This document shows, piece by piece, positions 38,038-47,569 of a DNA stretch of 64,000 nt. Position 1 is the stretch's first letter, and the number at the start of each line of letters is the position of its first letter. A program made the position numbers and the translations under genes. Below the pieces are notes generated by a model. The model did no database searches, had not been told where the DNA came from, and saw nothing but the letters and a program-made list of their open reading frames with translations. The DNA comes from Clavibacter michiganensis subsp. insidiosus (GTDB taxonomy: Bacteria; Actinomycetota; Actinomycetes; Actinomycetales; Microbacteriaceae): the NCBI RefSeq assembly GCF_002240565.1, contig NZ_MZMO01000001.1:3162001-3226000 (forward strand), read 5' to 3'.

Positions 38038-38718
38038 TCAGTACTCGATGCGCCCGTGCCGGCTGTGGAACTCGCCCGTCGGCCCGTCCGGCCCGACGAG
38101 CGCCATCGCGACGGTCGCGTCGGTGCCCTCGGTCACCGTCTGGTGGCCGCTGTTGCCGTTGAAGTCGGTCGCCGTGTAGCCGGGGTCGGTGGCGTTGATG
38201 CGGAAGCCCGGCAGGTTCTTCGCGTACTGCACGGTCGCGGTGATCACGGCGGCCTTCGAGGCCGCGTACGGGATCGCGAGCACGCCGCTCTCGTCGGTGC
38301 CGTCGCCGCGGAGGGCGCGCGGCCAGCCGACGCCCGAGGAGACGTTCACGATGACGGGCGCGGCGGAGGCGCGCAGCAGCGGCAGCGCGGCCTGCGTCAC
38401 GCGGACGATGCCGACGACGTTGGTCTGCAGCACGGCGGCCATCGCCTCCGGCGTGAGGTCGTCGACGCCGAACGAGGTGCCGAGGATGCCGGCGTTGTTG
38501 ACCAGCACGTCGAGCCCAGGCAGCTCGGACATCGCGCGGTCGACGCTCGCCTGGTCGTCGACGTCGAGCTGCACGGGGCGGGCGCCGAGGGCGCGGGCGG
38601 CGTCGCCGTCGGCGGTGTCGCGCATGCCGACGTAGACGGTGTGGCCGGCCTCGATGAGGCGGCGGGCGGTCTCGATGCCGAGGCTGCGGTTGGATCCGGT
38701 GATCAGTGTGGTGGTCAT
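38038..38718 (-). CDS. Short-chain dehydrogenase/reductase
   Basis: A 226-residue SDR. The cofactor motif is TGSNRSLG near residue 7, LVNNAGILG near 73, VNVSSGVGW near 123 and the catalytic YAASK near 150. The Arg after the glycine motif suggests NADP(H). It is transcribed away from the XRE-type regulator gene at 38,820, an arrangement common for MmyB-like regulators and the SDR they control. Confidence 0.92.
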   Translation of the reverse strand: MTTTLITGSNRSLGIETARRLIEAGHTVYVGMRDTADGDAARALGARPVQLDVDDQASVDRAMSELPGLDVLVNNAGILGTSFGVDDLTPEAMAAVLQTNVVGIVRVTQAALPLLRASAAPVIVNVSSGVGWPRALRGDGTDESGVLAIPYAASKAAVITATVQYAKNLPGFRINATDPGYTATDFNGNSGHQTVTEGTDATVAMALVGPDGPTGEFHSRHGRIEY

Positions 38719-38819
38719 GCATCGAGCCTGCGCCCCGCCCGCGACATCGCCCAGGCACCGGGCGACGGGAGGACCGGCGGTACCAGGCTGATCCGCCCGC
38801 CAGCGCGGAGGATGGGCGC

Positions 38820-39677
38820 ATGACCGAATTCGCGAGCGTGCTCCGCTCCTGGCGCGAGCGGGTGCAGCCGGCCGACGTGGGGCTACCCGCGGGATCCCAC
38901 CGCCGCACCGCGGGCCTCCGCCGCGAGGAGCTCGCCGCGCTCGCGGGCGTGAGCGTCGACTACGTCGTGCGGCTCGAGCAGGGCCGGTCGGTGAACCCGT
39001 CGCCGCAGATGCTCGGTGCCCTCGCCCGAGCGCTCCGCCTCACCGAGGACGAGCGCGACCACCTGCACCGGGTCGCGGGCATCGCCCCGCCCGGTCGCGG
39101 CGAGGTGCCGCGGCACATCCCGCCGGGCGTGCACCGCATCATCGACCGGCTGGGCGACGTGCCCATGGCGGTCTTCACGGCCACCCACGACTGGCTGCTC
39201 TGGAACCCGCTGTGGGCGGCGCTGAACGGGGATCCGTCCGCCCGCACCGGCTGGGACCGCAACCTCGTCTGGTCGTACTTCACGCAGGGCCACGACGGCA
39301 CCGAGTTCGACGACCGGCACGAGGAGGAGTTCGCGCGCGACCTCACGGCGGATCTCCGCGCCGCCGTCGGCCGCTACCCGGACGATCGCGCGCTCGCCCA
39401 GCTCGTGGCCCGCCTCCGCGCCGAGTCGCCCGAGTTCGCGATGCGCTGGTCCGAGGCCCGCGTGGCCGAGCACCGGTCGAGCCGGAAGACCGTGGTGCGC
39501 ACGCCGGTCGGCCCCATCACGGTCGACTGCGACACCCTCTCGGTGCCGGGCGCCGACCTGCGCATCGTCGTCTACACGGTCGTGCCGGGCAGCACCGACG
39601 AGGCCCGGCTGGATCTGCTGCGGGTCACGGGCCTGCAGACGCTGACGACGGCGCCCGTAGAGGCGGCGGGGGCCTGA
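38820..39677 (+). CDS. XRE family regulator, MmyB-like
   Basis: A 285-residue regulator. The N-terminal helix-turn-helix (RRTAGLRREELAALAGVSVDY, about 28-48, then RLEQGRSVNPSPQML) is followed by the MmyB-type ligand-binding domain (TATHDWLLWNPLWAALNGD and a conserved NLVWSYF). The divergent SDR gene is the likely target, with about 100 bp of shared promoter region. Confidence 0.92.
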   Translation: MTEFASVLRSWRERVQPADVGLPAGSHRRTAGLRREELAALAGVSVDYVVRLEQGRSVNPSPQMLGALARALRLTEDERDHLHRVAGIAPPGRGEVPRHIPPGVHRIIDRLGDVPMAVFTATHDWLLWNPLWAALNGDPSARTGWDRNLVWSYFTQGHDGTEFDDRHEEEFARDLTADLRAAVGRYPDDRALAQLVARLRAESPEFAMRWSEARVAEHRSSRKTVVRTPVGPITVDCDTLSVPGADLRIVVYTVVPGSTDEARLDLLRVTGLQTLTTAPVEAAGA

Positions 39678-39749
39678 TCGCTGAGGGCCGCGCCGACAGG
39701 ACTCGCCACTGCTTTCCAACCAAGGCGAGTCGCCCTCGGCGGTCGTGGC

Positions 39750-40499
39750 TCAAACGGTTGGGACCTCCGTGATGGCCGGGCCCCGTCCTCTCGTGCCGGC
39801 GTAGGCGATCCGGTAGTTGACTCGCTCGCCCCCGGATCTCCTGAACGTGACGATCCACGGCGCGCTGGTCAGCTTTCCACCAGCATTCATCTTTCGATAG
39901 GAACCGACCAGGTTGCCGACGGTCCACCGATCGCGCGCATTCCTCGGAGCCTCCCACGAGGCGACCAGGTCAGCCAGCACCGCCAAGGGCACAGCAGCCG
40001 GCTTTCGATATTCACCGTCGCCCTCCACTCGGACGATATCGACCGCGGTTTCATCCTCCACATCGTCCACGTCGGCCCCGTCCCCCACGTCCTCGGTCTC
40101 CGGACTCGAGGGAACATCGGCGATGTCCTTGACGTTGCCCATCTCCTTGACGATGTCGTAGGTGGACGCCGCATGCGTCGCAGCGGACTGCGAACTCGCG
40201 TTGATGCCGTCAAGCATCTTCACCGTGTCGGCTGCTTGCCGTCGCGCGTCATCTCCCTGGCGACGGAAGATCGACAGCGCGAGAGCAACGCCGAGACTCG
40301 TAACACTGAAGCTGATCAAGCCAGTCGAATTCCACAGATTCGACTCGACATCCAGCGCAAACGACACCAAGGCTGTCCCGAACAGAAGAGCAGCCAGGAC
40401 GTAGAACACGATCTCACCGAGCTTGCTGACTCCCCCGCTCTTCTGGCTATCGGAAGCGCCCCTGACCGAGCGTGTCGACATGGTCATATCTGCATCCAT
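39750..40499 (-). CDS. Membrane protein of unknown function, atypical composition
   Basis: A 249-residue protein with two transmembrane helices near the N-terminus (IVFYVLAALLFGTALVSFAL about 30-49 and ISFSVTSLGVALALSIF about 61-77), then a linker with a helical stretch, an acidic run (about 133-153) and a soluble C-terminal domain of some 90 residues. GC content and codon use are lower than in the neighbouring genes, suggesting transfer. No family recognised. The two-helix plus soluble-domain layout is seen in some phage-defence and signalling proteins, but nothing here proves such a role. Confidence 0.75.
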   Translation of the reverse strand: MDADMTMSTRSVRGASDSQKSGGVSKLGEIVFYVLAALLFGTALVSFALDVESNLWNSTGLISFSVTSLGVALALSIFRRQGDDARRQAADTVKMLDGINASSQSAATHAASTYDIVKEMGNVKDIADVPSSPETEDVGDGADVDDVEDETAVDIVRVEGDGEYRKPAAVPLAVLADLVASWEAPRNARDRWTVGNLVGSYRKMNAGGKLTSAPWIVTFRRSGGERVNYRIAYAGTRGRGPAITEVPTV

Positions 40500-40669
40500 G
40501 ATCTCGAGGTTAATTCACTATTCGAGACACGCTGGCCGAAACCTACCCCCAGTCCAGGTGCGCTGTCGAAAACGGCATCCGCGCCAGTGAGAGACGGAAG
40601 ATGCCGAGCGGCCGCACACCTTCCAGCTCACTATCACGCGCTCCGCGAAGAAGACGATCAAGTCGACGG

Positions 40670-40710
40670 AGCCCCGGCCGCCGCGTCTCGAGGACGCGGC
40701 GGCCGGGGCT
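40670..40710 (-). terminator. Hairpin after the GH3 operon
   Basis: The arms 40670-40687 and 40693-40710 are perfectly complementary over 18 bases around the loop TCGAG. It lies ten bases past the GH3 stop and ends the leftward oligosaccharide operon. Confidence 0.85.
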
Positions 40711-40719
40711 CCATGGGGA

Positions 40720-43080
40720 TCAGCTCGGCGCCAGCACCCGCTCGGCGGGCTCGACGCGCTCGACCGACGTGCCCACGTAGCGCTCGTCGGCGACGGTCAC
40801 GTGGTGCACGGATCCGGTGACCGCGATCGCCGCCTCCGTCTCCTTCACCGCGCTCGACGGCCCGACCCACAGCTCGACCGCGCCCGGCTCGACGACGCGG
40901 CGGTACCGCAGGTCGGTGAGGGCGAGGCGGGTGGTGGGCACCCGGAACGTGACGCGCGCGGACTCGCCGGCGGCCAGGTCCAGCCGCAGGTAGCCGAGCA
41001 GCTGCGCGACGGGCCGCGTGACGCTGCCCTGCACGTCGCGCGCGTAGAGCTGCACGACGTCGGTGCCGTCGCGGTCGCCCGCGTTGCGCACCACGACGGT
41101 GGCGGTGAACGCCTCCCCCACCGCGACCTCGGCCGACTCCACGGACAGGTCGCTGCGCGAGAAGGTCGTGTACGACAGGCCGTGCCCGAACGGGAGGACG
41201 GGCGTGGGATCCGCGCTCGTCACCTCCGACGGGCCCCCGAGGATCGGGTGCAGGTACGAGAACGGCTGCGCGCCCGCGGACCGCGGCAGCGACACCGGCA
41301 GGCGACCCGACGGCGACACCCGGCCGGAGAGGACGCCCGCGATCGCGGATCCGCCCTCCTCGCCCGGGAAGAACGCCTGCAGCACGGCCGCGGGAGCGGT
41401 CTCGCCCTCCAGCGCCCACGCCACCGCGTACGGCCGGCCGGTGAGCAGCACCACGACCACGGGGGTCCCGGTGGCGCGCACGGCCTCGACCAGCTCGCGC
41501 TGCACGCCCGGCAGCTCGAGGCTCTCGACGTCGTTGCCCTCGCCGACCGTGCCGCGGCCGAACAGGCCCGCCCGGTCGCCGACGACCACGACCGCGAGGT
41601 CGGATCCGCGCGCCGCCTCGACCGCGGCGTCGAAGCCGGAGCGGTCGTCGCCCTCGACCTCGGCGCCCGCGACGACCACGAGATCGCTGTCGGGCAGCTC
41701 GGTGCGGAGCGCCTCGGCGACCGTCGGGATCGCGAACCCGAGCGGCGTGCCGGGGTGGTGCGCGAGCACGTGGTTCGCGAACGAGTAGCAGCCCATGAGC
41801 GCCTCGGCGCTGTCGGCGTTGGGGCCGATCAGCGCGATCCGCCCGGGCGCCGTGCGGTCGCCGCCCGCGAGCGGCAGCGTGCCGTCGCTCGTGAGCAGCA
41901 CCACGGACTCCTCCGCGAGCCGGCGCGCGACGTCCCGGTGGGCCGGGGTGTCGAGATCGATCTCGGTGGGCGGCGCGTCGAAGGTCGCGTCGAGCAGGCC
42001 GAGCTCCTCCTTCTCGTCGAGCACGCGGAGCACCGCGCGGTCGACGAGCGACTCGTCGGCGAGCCCGGCGCGGATCCGCTCCGCCAGCGGCGCGAGGTAC
42101 GCGTCGCCGGTGGGCAGCTCCACGTCGATGCCGGCGGCGAGCGCGAGCTCGGCCGCCTCGCCGCGGTCGCCCGCGACGGCGTGCATCACCTGGAGGAACG
42201 CGACCGAGAAGTAGTCGGAGACCACGACGCCGTCGAAGCCCCAGCGCCCGCGGAGCACGTCGGTGAGGTACTCCGGGGTGGCGCCGACGGGCGCGCCGTC
42301 GATCTCCGCGTACGAGTTCATGACCGAGCGCACGCCGCCGTCGAGCACCGCCATCTCGAAGGGCGGCAGCAGCACGTCCTCCACGAAGCGCGGGCCCACG
42401 TGCGCGGGCGCGTGGTTGCGGCCGGACTGCGAGACCGAGTAGCCGACGAAGTGCTTGAGCGTGGCGTGGATCCCGGCCGACTGCAGCCCGCGGACGTACG
42501 CCGTGCCGATGGTGCCGACCACGTACGGGTCCTCGGCGATGCACTCGTCGACGCGGCCCCAGCGGGCGTCGCGGATCACGTCGAGCACGGGCGCGAGGCC
42601 CTGGTGCACGCCGAGCTCCCGCATCGACCCGCCGATGAGCGCGGCCATCTCCTCCACGAGGCCCGGGTCGAAGGACGCGCCCCACGCGAGCGGCGTGGGG
42701 AAGGTCGCGGCCTGCCACGCGGCGAGCCCGGTGAGGCACTCCTCGTGCACGAGCGCCGGGATCCCGAGCCGCGTCTCCGTCCGGAGCCGCCTCTGCTCGG
42801 CCCACAGCCACGATGCACGCTCGACGGGATCCACCGGGCGCGTGCCGTACACGCGCGTCAGGTGCCCGAGGCCGTGCTCGGTCGCCTCCTCGTACCTGCC
42901 GGTCGTGGCCATCTCGCCCTGCATGGGCGCGACGACCTCGCCGCCCTGGTCGACCCAGTAGCCGACGATCTGCGCGAGCTTCTCCTCGAGGGTCATGCGC
43001 GCGTGCAGCTCGCGCACGCGCTCCGACACCTCGGGGAGCTCCACGGCGCCGGGCGCCGGGGTCGTCTCCGCCCCGGTCAC
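40720..43080 (-). CDS. GH3 family beta-glycosidase
   Basis: A 786-residue cytoplasmic glycosidase starting at a GTG that overlaps the permease stop. The N-terminal barrel holds GLAPVLDVIRDARWGRVDE and the nucleophile Asp289 in VVVSDYF; the second domain has GEEGGSAIAGVLSG and LPFGHGLSYTTF, and a fibronectin-like domain closes the protein. GH3 members split terminal beta-linked glucose, xylose or related sugars. As the last gene of a CUT1 transporter operon it should hydrolyse the imported oligosaccharide; SDY in place of SDW fits beta-glucosidases and beta-xylosidases alike, so the exact sugar is open. Confidence 0.93.
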   Translation of the reverse strand: MTGAETTPAPGAVELPEVSERVRELHARMTLEEKLAQIVGYWVDQGGEVVAPMQGEMATTGRYEEATEHGLGHLTRVYGTRPVDPVERASWLWAEQRRLRTETRLGIPALVHEECLTGLAAWQAATFPTPLAWGASFDPGLVEEMAALIGGSMRELGVHQGLAPVLDVIRDARWGRVDECIAEDPYVVGTIGTAYVRGLQSAGIHATLKHFVGYSVSQSGRNHAPAHVGPRFVEDVLLPPFEMAVLDGGVRSVMNSYAEIDGAPVGATPEYLTDVLRGRWGFDGVVVSDYFSVAFLQVMHAVAGDRGEAAELALAAGIDVELPTGDAYLAPLAERIRAGLADESLVDRAVLRVLDEKEELGLLDATFDAPPTEIDLDTPAHRDVARRLAEESVVLLTSDGTLPLAGGDRTAPGRIALIGPNADSAEALMGCYSFANHVLAHHPGTPLGFAIPTVAEALRTELPDSDLVVVAGAEVEGDDRSGFDAAVEAARGSDLAVVVVGDRAGLFGRGTVGEGNDVESLELPGVQRELVEAVRATGTPVVVVLLTGRPYAVAWALEGETAPAAVLQAFFPGEEGGSAIAGVLSGRVSPSGRLPVSLPRSAGAQPFSYLHPILGGPSEVTSADPTPVLPFGHGLSYTTFSRSDLSVESAEVAVGEAFTATVVVRNAGDRDGTDVVQLYARDVQGSVTRPVAQLLGYLRLDLAAGESARVTFRVPTTRLALTDLRYRRVVEPGAVELWVGPSSAVKETEAAIAVTGSVHHVTVADERYVGTSVERVEPAERVLAPS

Positions 43081-43982
43081 CCCTTCACCGCGCCCGTGAG
43101 TCCGCCGACGATGCGGCGCTCGAAGATCGAGAAGAAGATGAGCGCCGGGATCATCGACAGCGACGTGAACGCGAGCACCTTGGCCGTGTCCACCGAGTAC
43201 TGCGACGAGAACGACTGCACGCCGAGCGGCAGCGTGTAGATCGACGGGTCGCTCAGGAGGAACAGCGGCAGCAGGTAGCTGTTCCAGCTGCCGATGAACG
43301 CGAGGATGCCCACCGTGATGACGCCGGGCATCGACAGCCGCACGACCATGCGGAAGAAGAACCCGATGCGGCTGCACCCGTCGATGAACGCGGCCTCCTG
43401 GATCTCGTCCGGGATGGCCCGCAGGAACGGCACCAGGATGATGATCGTCGTCGGGAGCGCGAACGCGATCTGCGGGAGGATGATCCCCGGCAGCGAGTTC
43501 GTAAGGCCGAGCGAGCGGATCACGATGTAGAGCGGCGTGATCGCCACCGTGATGGGGAACATGAGCCCCGACGCGAACAGCGCGTAGAGCGCTCCCCGGC
43601 CGAAGAACGTGTAGCGCGCCAGCACGTAGCTCGCCATGAGGCCGAGCACGACCGCGCCGACCGTGGTGCCTACGCCTGCGATGAGCGAGTTGCCCACCTG
43701 CCGCCAGAACATCGAGCCGCCGAGCACGCCGAGGTAGTTCTGCACCTGGAACGGCGATGGGAAGCCCGCCGGGTCGGTCGTGATCTGCGCGTTCGTGCGG
43801 AACCCGCCCAGGATGATGTACGCCACCGGCGTCAGCATCAGGGCGATGAGCACGACCGCGACGAGGTACGGGATGGGGTTGTTGCCCTGGCCGGGCACCT
43901 TCGCCCGCGTGGGCTTCGGCGTCTTCGCCGAGTAGGTGGGATCGAGGTCCGCGTTGCGCGGAGCCGCGGTGACGATGCTCAC
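43077..43982 (-). CDS. Carbohydrate ABC transporter permease, MalG-type
   Basis: A 301-residue inner-membrane permease with six predicted helices and the EAA loop EAAFIDGCSRIGFFFRMVVR (about residues 207-226) that docks the ATPase. The GTG start overlaps the stop of the MalF-type gene. No ATPase gene is in the operon, so a shared MsiK-type ATPase encoded elsewhere is expected, as is usual for actinobacterial CUT1 systems. Confidence 0.93.
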   Translation of the reverse strand: MSIVTAAPRNADLDPTYSAKTPKPTRAKVPGQGNNPIPYLVAVVLIALMLTPVAYIILGGFRTNAQITTDPAGFPSPFQVQNYLGVLGGSMFWRQVGNSLIAGVGTTVGAVVLGLMASYVLARYTFFGRGALYALFASGLMFPITVAITPLYIVIRSLGLTNSLPGIILPQIAFALPTTIIILVPFLRAIPDEIQEAAFIDGCSRIGFFFRMVVRLSMPGVITVGILAFIGSWNSYLLPLFLLSDPSIYTLPLGVQSFSSQYSVDTAKVLAFTSLSMIPALIFFSIFERRIVGGLTGAVKG

Positions 43983-45004
43983 TTCTTCTTCCTTCCCGCA
44001 CCCGTGAGGGCGCCGGCGGTGTCGCGGTTCAGGATGAAGCGCTGGTAGACGAGCGCGACGACCAGGGAGATGAGGAACAGCACCACGGCGACGGCGTTGC
44101 CGTACCCGTAGTTGCCGGATCCGCGTCCGTTCGCCACGAGGTACGTGGCCATGGTCGAGGTGCCCGCGGTGGCGGAGATGTACTGGCCCCAGATGATGTA
44201 GACGAGGTCGAACAGCTGCAGCGAGCCGATGATCGACAGGAACGCCCAGATGCGCAGCGTCGGCGCGAGCAGCGGCAGCGTGATGCGCCGCTGGATCTGC
44301 CAGTACGAGGCACCGTCGATGGCGGCGGCCTCGCTGAGCTCCTCGGGGATGCCCTGGAGGCCGGCGAGGAAGAGGATCACCGCGAAGCCGATGTACTTCC
44401 ACGTGATGATCGTCATGAGCGACCAGATCGCGATGTCCGGGTTCGCGAGCCAGTCCTGGCGGAGGTCCCCCAGGCCGACGTTCTCGAGGAAGCCGTTGAG
44501 CGCGCCGGAGCCCTGGAGCATGAGGCTCCAGCCGGTGCCGACGACGACCTCGGAGATCACGTACGGCACGAAGATCAGCACGCGGATGATCGACTGGCCG
44601 CGCAGCTTCCGGTTGAGCAGGAGCGCCACGAGGATCGCGACGGGGCCCTGGAGCACGAGCGACAGGATCACGATCACGGCGTTGTGCATCAGCGCCTCGT
44701 GGAACGTGGGGTCCTGGAGGATCGTGATGTAGTTCCGGAATCCCACGAACACCGTGGGCGGGCCGAAGCCCTGCCAGCTGAAGAAGCCGTAGTAGGCCGC
44801 CATCACCACGGGGTAGATGACGAAGCCCAGGAAGAAGAGGAGGGCCGGGCCGACGAGGATCAGGACCTCGAGGCGCCCGGACCAGCCGAGGCCGCGGCGT
44901 CGCGCACGACCCATCGAGGGCGGCGTCGTCACGACGCCGCCCTCGGGGTGTGCAGGATCAGCCGCGGGGCGCTGCTCGTCGAGCGAGCTCTCGCGGATGG
45001 CCAT
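43979..45004 (-). CDS. Carbohydrate ABC transporter permease, MalF-type
   Basis: A 341-residue permease from the ATG at 45004. The EAA loop is EAAAIDGASYWQIQRRITLP near residue 243. The first helix follows a basic cytoplasmic stretch (GRARRRGLGWSGR). It pairs with the MalG-type protein to form the channel for the lipoprotein encoded just upstream. Confidence 0.93.
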   Translation of the reverse strand: MAIRESSLDEQRPAADPAHPEGGVVTTPPSMGRARRRGLGWSGRLEVLILVGPALLFFLGFVIYPVVMAAYYGFFSWQGFGPPTVFVGFRNYITILQDPTFHEALMHNAVIVILSLVLQGPVAILVALLLNRKLRGQSIIRVLIFVPYVISEVVVGTGWSLMLQGSGALNGFLENVGLGDLRQDWLANPDIAIWSLMTIITWKYIGFAVILFLAGLQGIPEELSEAAAIDGASYWQIQRRITLPLLAPTLRIWAFLSIIGSLQLFDLVYIIWGQYISATAGTSTMATYLVANGRGSGNYGYGNAVAVVLFLISLVVALVYQRFILNRDTAGALTGAGRKKK

Positions 45005-45014
45005 GTCGGTGCGC

Positions 45015-46307
45015 CTAGGCCTTCTTGGCCGCGTCGCCGACGGTCTGGATGAGCTTCTCCGGGCTGCCGTCGCCCGCCATGAGGTCGACCACACCGACGT
45101 TCATCGCGTTGCCGACGTTCAGGCCGTAGACGGTGTCGAGCCACTGGGAGACGTAGGGCGCGTCGTTGTACGCCGTGAGGATCTCCTGCAGGTACGGCTC
45201 CGTGACCGCCTCCTGCGCGGTCGTGTTCACGGGCGGCGCGTTGAAGGCCACGTAGTACGCCTTCTGCACGTCGGCGGTGCCGATGTAGTTGAGGAAGTCG
45301 ACGCACTGCTTCGGGGCCTGCGCGGAGCAGGAGTACCCGTCGATGCCGCCCATGATCGAGCCGGGCTCGCCCTTGCCGCCGGAGATCTCCGGGAAGGGGA
45401 ACCAGGAGAGGTCGGCCAGCGGCTTCTGGTCGGGGGTGAGGCCCGCGATGACTCCCGGGTCCCAGGCGCCCATGAGCTCCATGGCCGCCTGCTTGTTGGC
45501 GATGAGGCCCGCCGAGGAGCCGGCGCCCTGCTGCGCCGCGGTGGTGAGGAAGCCGTCGTTGAAGGGGTTCGTGCCCACGAGGTCCTCGACGTCCTGGCCT
45601 GCCTTGATCCAGCAGTCGTCGCTGAAGTCCTTGTCCGTGGCGGCCTTCTCGAGCGTGGCGGAGCTGCACTCGCGGAGCGCGAAGTTGAAGTACCAGTGCG
45701 CGGCGGGCCACGCGTCCTTCGCGCCGAGCGCGATGGGGGCGACGCCCGTGGCCTTGAGCTCGTCGACGGCCGCGTCCAGCTCGTCCATCGTCTTCGGCGT
45801 CTCCGTGATGCCGGCCGCCGTGAAGAGGTCCTGGCTGTAGAAGATGCCGCTGGGGAGCACGGCGACGGGCATGGCGTAGGCCTTGCCGTCGATCGAGTTC
45901 GCGTCGAAGGCGCTCTGCGCGATCTCGCCCTTCACGTCGGCGGAGATGCCGTCGGTGATGTCCATGACCTGTCCCGCCGCGACCGTGGCGGCGAGCTTGC
46001 CGCCACCGCGCTGCAGGAAGATGTCGGGCGCGTCGCCCGAGTTGAGCGCGGTCTGGAGCTTGCCGTCGAGGTCCTCGTTCTGGACCGACGTGGGCGTGAC
46101 CGTGACGCCCGGGTTCGCGGCGTTGAAGTCGGCCGTCGTCTTGTCCCAGAACTCCTTGCCCGGGCCGGTGGTGGAGTTGTGCCACAGCGTCATCTCGACG
46201 GGGCCGCCGTCGTCGCCGTTGCCGGAACCGCTGCCGCTGCAGCCGGCGAGGGCGAGGGCCCCCACGAGCAGGGCCGCGGATCCCGTGAGGATCTTCCATG
46301 CCTTCAT
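45015..46307 (-). CDS. Sugar-binding lipoprotein of an ABC transporter
   Basis: A 430-residue extracellular solute-binding protein of family 1. The signal peptide ends with the lipobox LALAGC (Cys about 23), followed by a Gly/Ser-rich tether. The CUT1 pattern is clear: MTLWHNSTTGPGKEFWDK, FNAANPGVTVTPTSV, GDAPDIFLQRGG. It leads the operon with the two permeases and the GH3 enzyme and should deliver an oligosaccharide, probably a plant cell-wall fragment. A LacI-type operator region lies between it and the divergent regulator gene. Confidence 0.94.
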   Translation of the reverse strand: MKAWKILTGSAALLVGALALAGCSGSGSGNGDDGGPVEMTLWHNSTTGPGKEFWDKTTADFNAANPGVTVTPTSVQNEDLDGKLQTALNSGDAPDIFLQRGGGKLAATVAAGQVMDITDGISADVKGEIAQSAFDANSIDGKAYAMPVAVLPSGIFYSQDLFTAAGITETPKTMDELDAAVDELKATGVAPIALGAKDAWPAAHWYFNFALRECSSATLEKAATDKDFSDDCWIKAGQDVEDLVGTNPFNDGFLTTAAQQGAGSSAGLIANKQAAMELMGAWDPGVIAGLTPDQKPLADLSWFPFPEISGGKGEPGSIMGGIDGYSCSAQAPKQCVDFLNYIGTADVQKAYYVAFNAPPVNTTAQEAVTEPYLQEILTAYNDAPYVSQWLDTVYGLNVGNAMNVGVVDLMAGDGSPEKLIQTVGDAAKKA

Positions 46308-46487
46308 GTCGTTCTACCTGTCTCTTCATTGAGCGCACCCTGGCGGGTGTCGGGGGTGGACGTGCACGAGCCGCGGGCCTGGTGCTGTGGGTGCGACTCG
46401 AACCGATCCCGTGCCGGGTCATCGCGTCGTCGCTTCGTCGTGACGGGGGCCGGTCGAGCCAGTGTCGGTCGCGCTCCGACCTTCGTC

Positions 46488-46501
46488 AAACGTTTTCGAA
46501 A
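46488..46501. promoter_or_regulatory. LacI-type operator region between regulator and transport operon
   Basis: Two overlapping eight-base palindromes, AAACGTTT (46488-46495) and TTTCGAAA (46494-46501), lie 30 bp before the regulator ATG and about 180 bp before the lipoprotein gene. The central CG is typical for LacI-family sites. Autoregulation is inferred. Confidence 0.55.
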
Positions 46502-46530
46502 TCCTTTTCCCCGGGCGTAGGGTGCGGTCC

Positions 46531-47541
46531 ATGTCCCGCCGCGCCACCATCCACGACGTCGCCGCTGCCGCCGGCGTCTCGGTGTCCACCGTGTCCAAGG
46601 CGGTGAACGGGCGGTACGGCATCTCGGCCGAGACGTCGCGCCGCGTGATGGAGGTCGTCGAGCGCCTCGGCTACGAGTCGAGCCTCGTCGCGAGCAGCAT
46701 GCGCTCCCACCGCACGGGCGTGATCGGCGTGCTGGTGGCGGACTTCGAGCCGTTCAGCGCCGAGATCCTCAAGGGCGTCGGCGCCGCCCTGCGGAAGTCG
46801 CGCTACGACCTGCTGGCGTACAGCGGATCCCGGCAGGTGGACGGCACGGGCTGGGAGCGCCGGTCGCTCAGCCGCCTCAGCGGCACCCTCATCGACGGCG
46901 CGATCATGGTGACGCCCACCGTCGTGCACGCGCAGACCGAGATCCCGGTCGTCTCCATCGACCCGCACACCGGGCCCGCCGACCTGCCGAGCGTCGAGTC
47001 GGACAGCCTCGGCGGCGCGCTCCAGGCGACCCGGCACCTCCTCGAGCTCGGGCACCGGCGGATCGGGTTCCTGGCCGGCCGCCCCGACCTCCGCTCCGCG
47101 AGCCTGCGCGAGGCCGGCTACCGCCGTGCCCTGCACGACGCCAGCATCGCGTTCGACCCGGCGCTCGTGCGCGCGGGGCTGTTCCTCACGGCGCCCGCGA
47201 GGGAGCCGGCACGCGCCCTGCTGTCGATGCCGGACCGGCCGACCGCGATCTTCGCCGCCAACGACCTCTCGGGCATCGCGATCCTGCAGGTGGCGGCCGA
47301 GCTCGGGATCCGCGTGCCCGAGGACCTCTCCGTCATCGGCTTCGACGACATCCCCGAGGCCTCCCAGATGACGCCGCCGCTCACCACGATCCGCCAGCCG
47401 ATGCAGCGCCTCGGCACCACCGCGGTGGACCTCCTCATGTCGCTGATGGCGGGGCAGGATCCGGAGGCCATGCGGATCCAGCTGCCCACCCGCCTCGTGC
47501 GCCGCGCCACCACGGCGCCCCCGCCGCCGCGGCGCAGGTGA
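46531..47541 (+). CDS. LacI family transcriptional regulator
   Basis: A 336-residue regulator. The helix-turn-helix (ATIHDVAAAAGVSVSTVSKA, residues 5-24, then VNGRYGISAETSRRVME) and hinge helix LVASSMRSHRTGVIG are typical, as is the periplasmic-binding-like sugar domain (HRRIGFLAGRPDLRSASLRE, IFAANDLSGIAILQ, VIGFDDIPEA). It is divergent from the ABC-GH3 operon and should repress it until the inducing sugar binds. Confidence 0.94.
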   Translation: MSRRATIHDVAAAAGVSVSTVSKAVNGRYGISAETSRRVMEVVERLGYESSLVASSMRSHRTGVIGVLVADFEPFSAEILKGVGAALRKSRYDLLAYSGSRQVDGTGWERRSLSRLSGTLIDGAIMVTPTVVHAQTEIPVVSIDPHTGPADLPSVESDSLGGALQATRHLLELGHRRIGFLAGRPDLRSASLREAGYRRALHDASIAFDPALVRAGLFLTAPAREPARALLSMPDRPTAIFAANDLSGIAILQVAAELGIRVPEDLSVIGFDDIPEASQMTPPLTTIRQPMQRLGTTAVDLLMSLMAGQDPEAMRIQLPTRLVRRATTAPPPPRRR

Positions 47542-47569
47542 CCGGCGGTCGCCCTGCCAGGCTGGGCGC

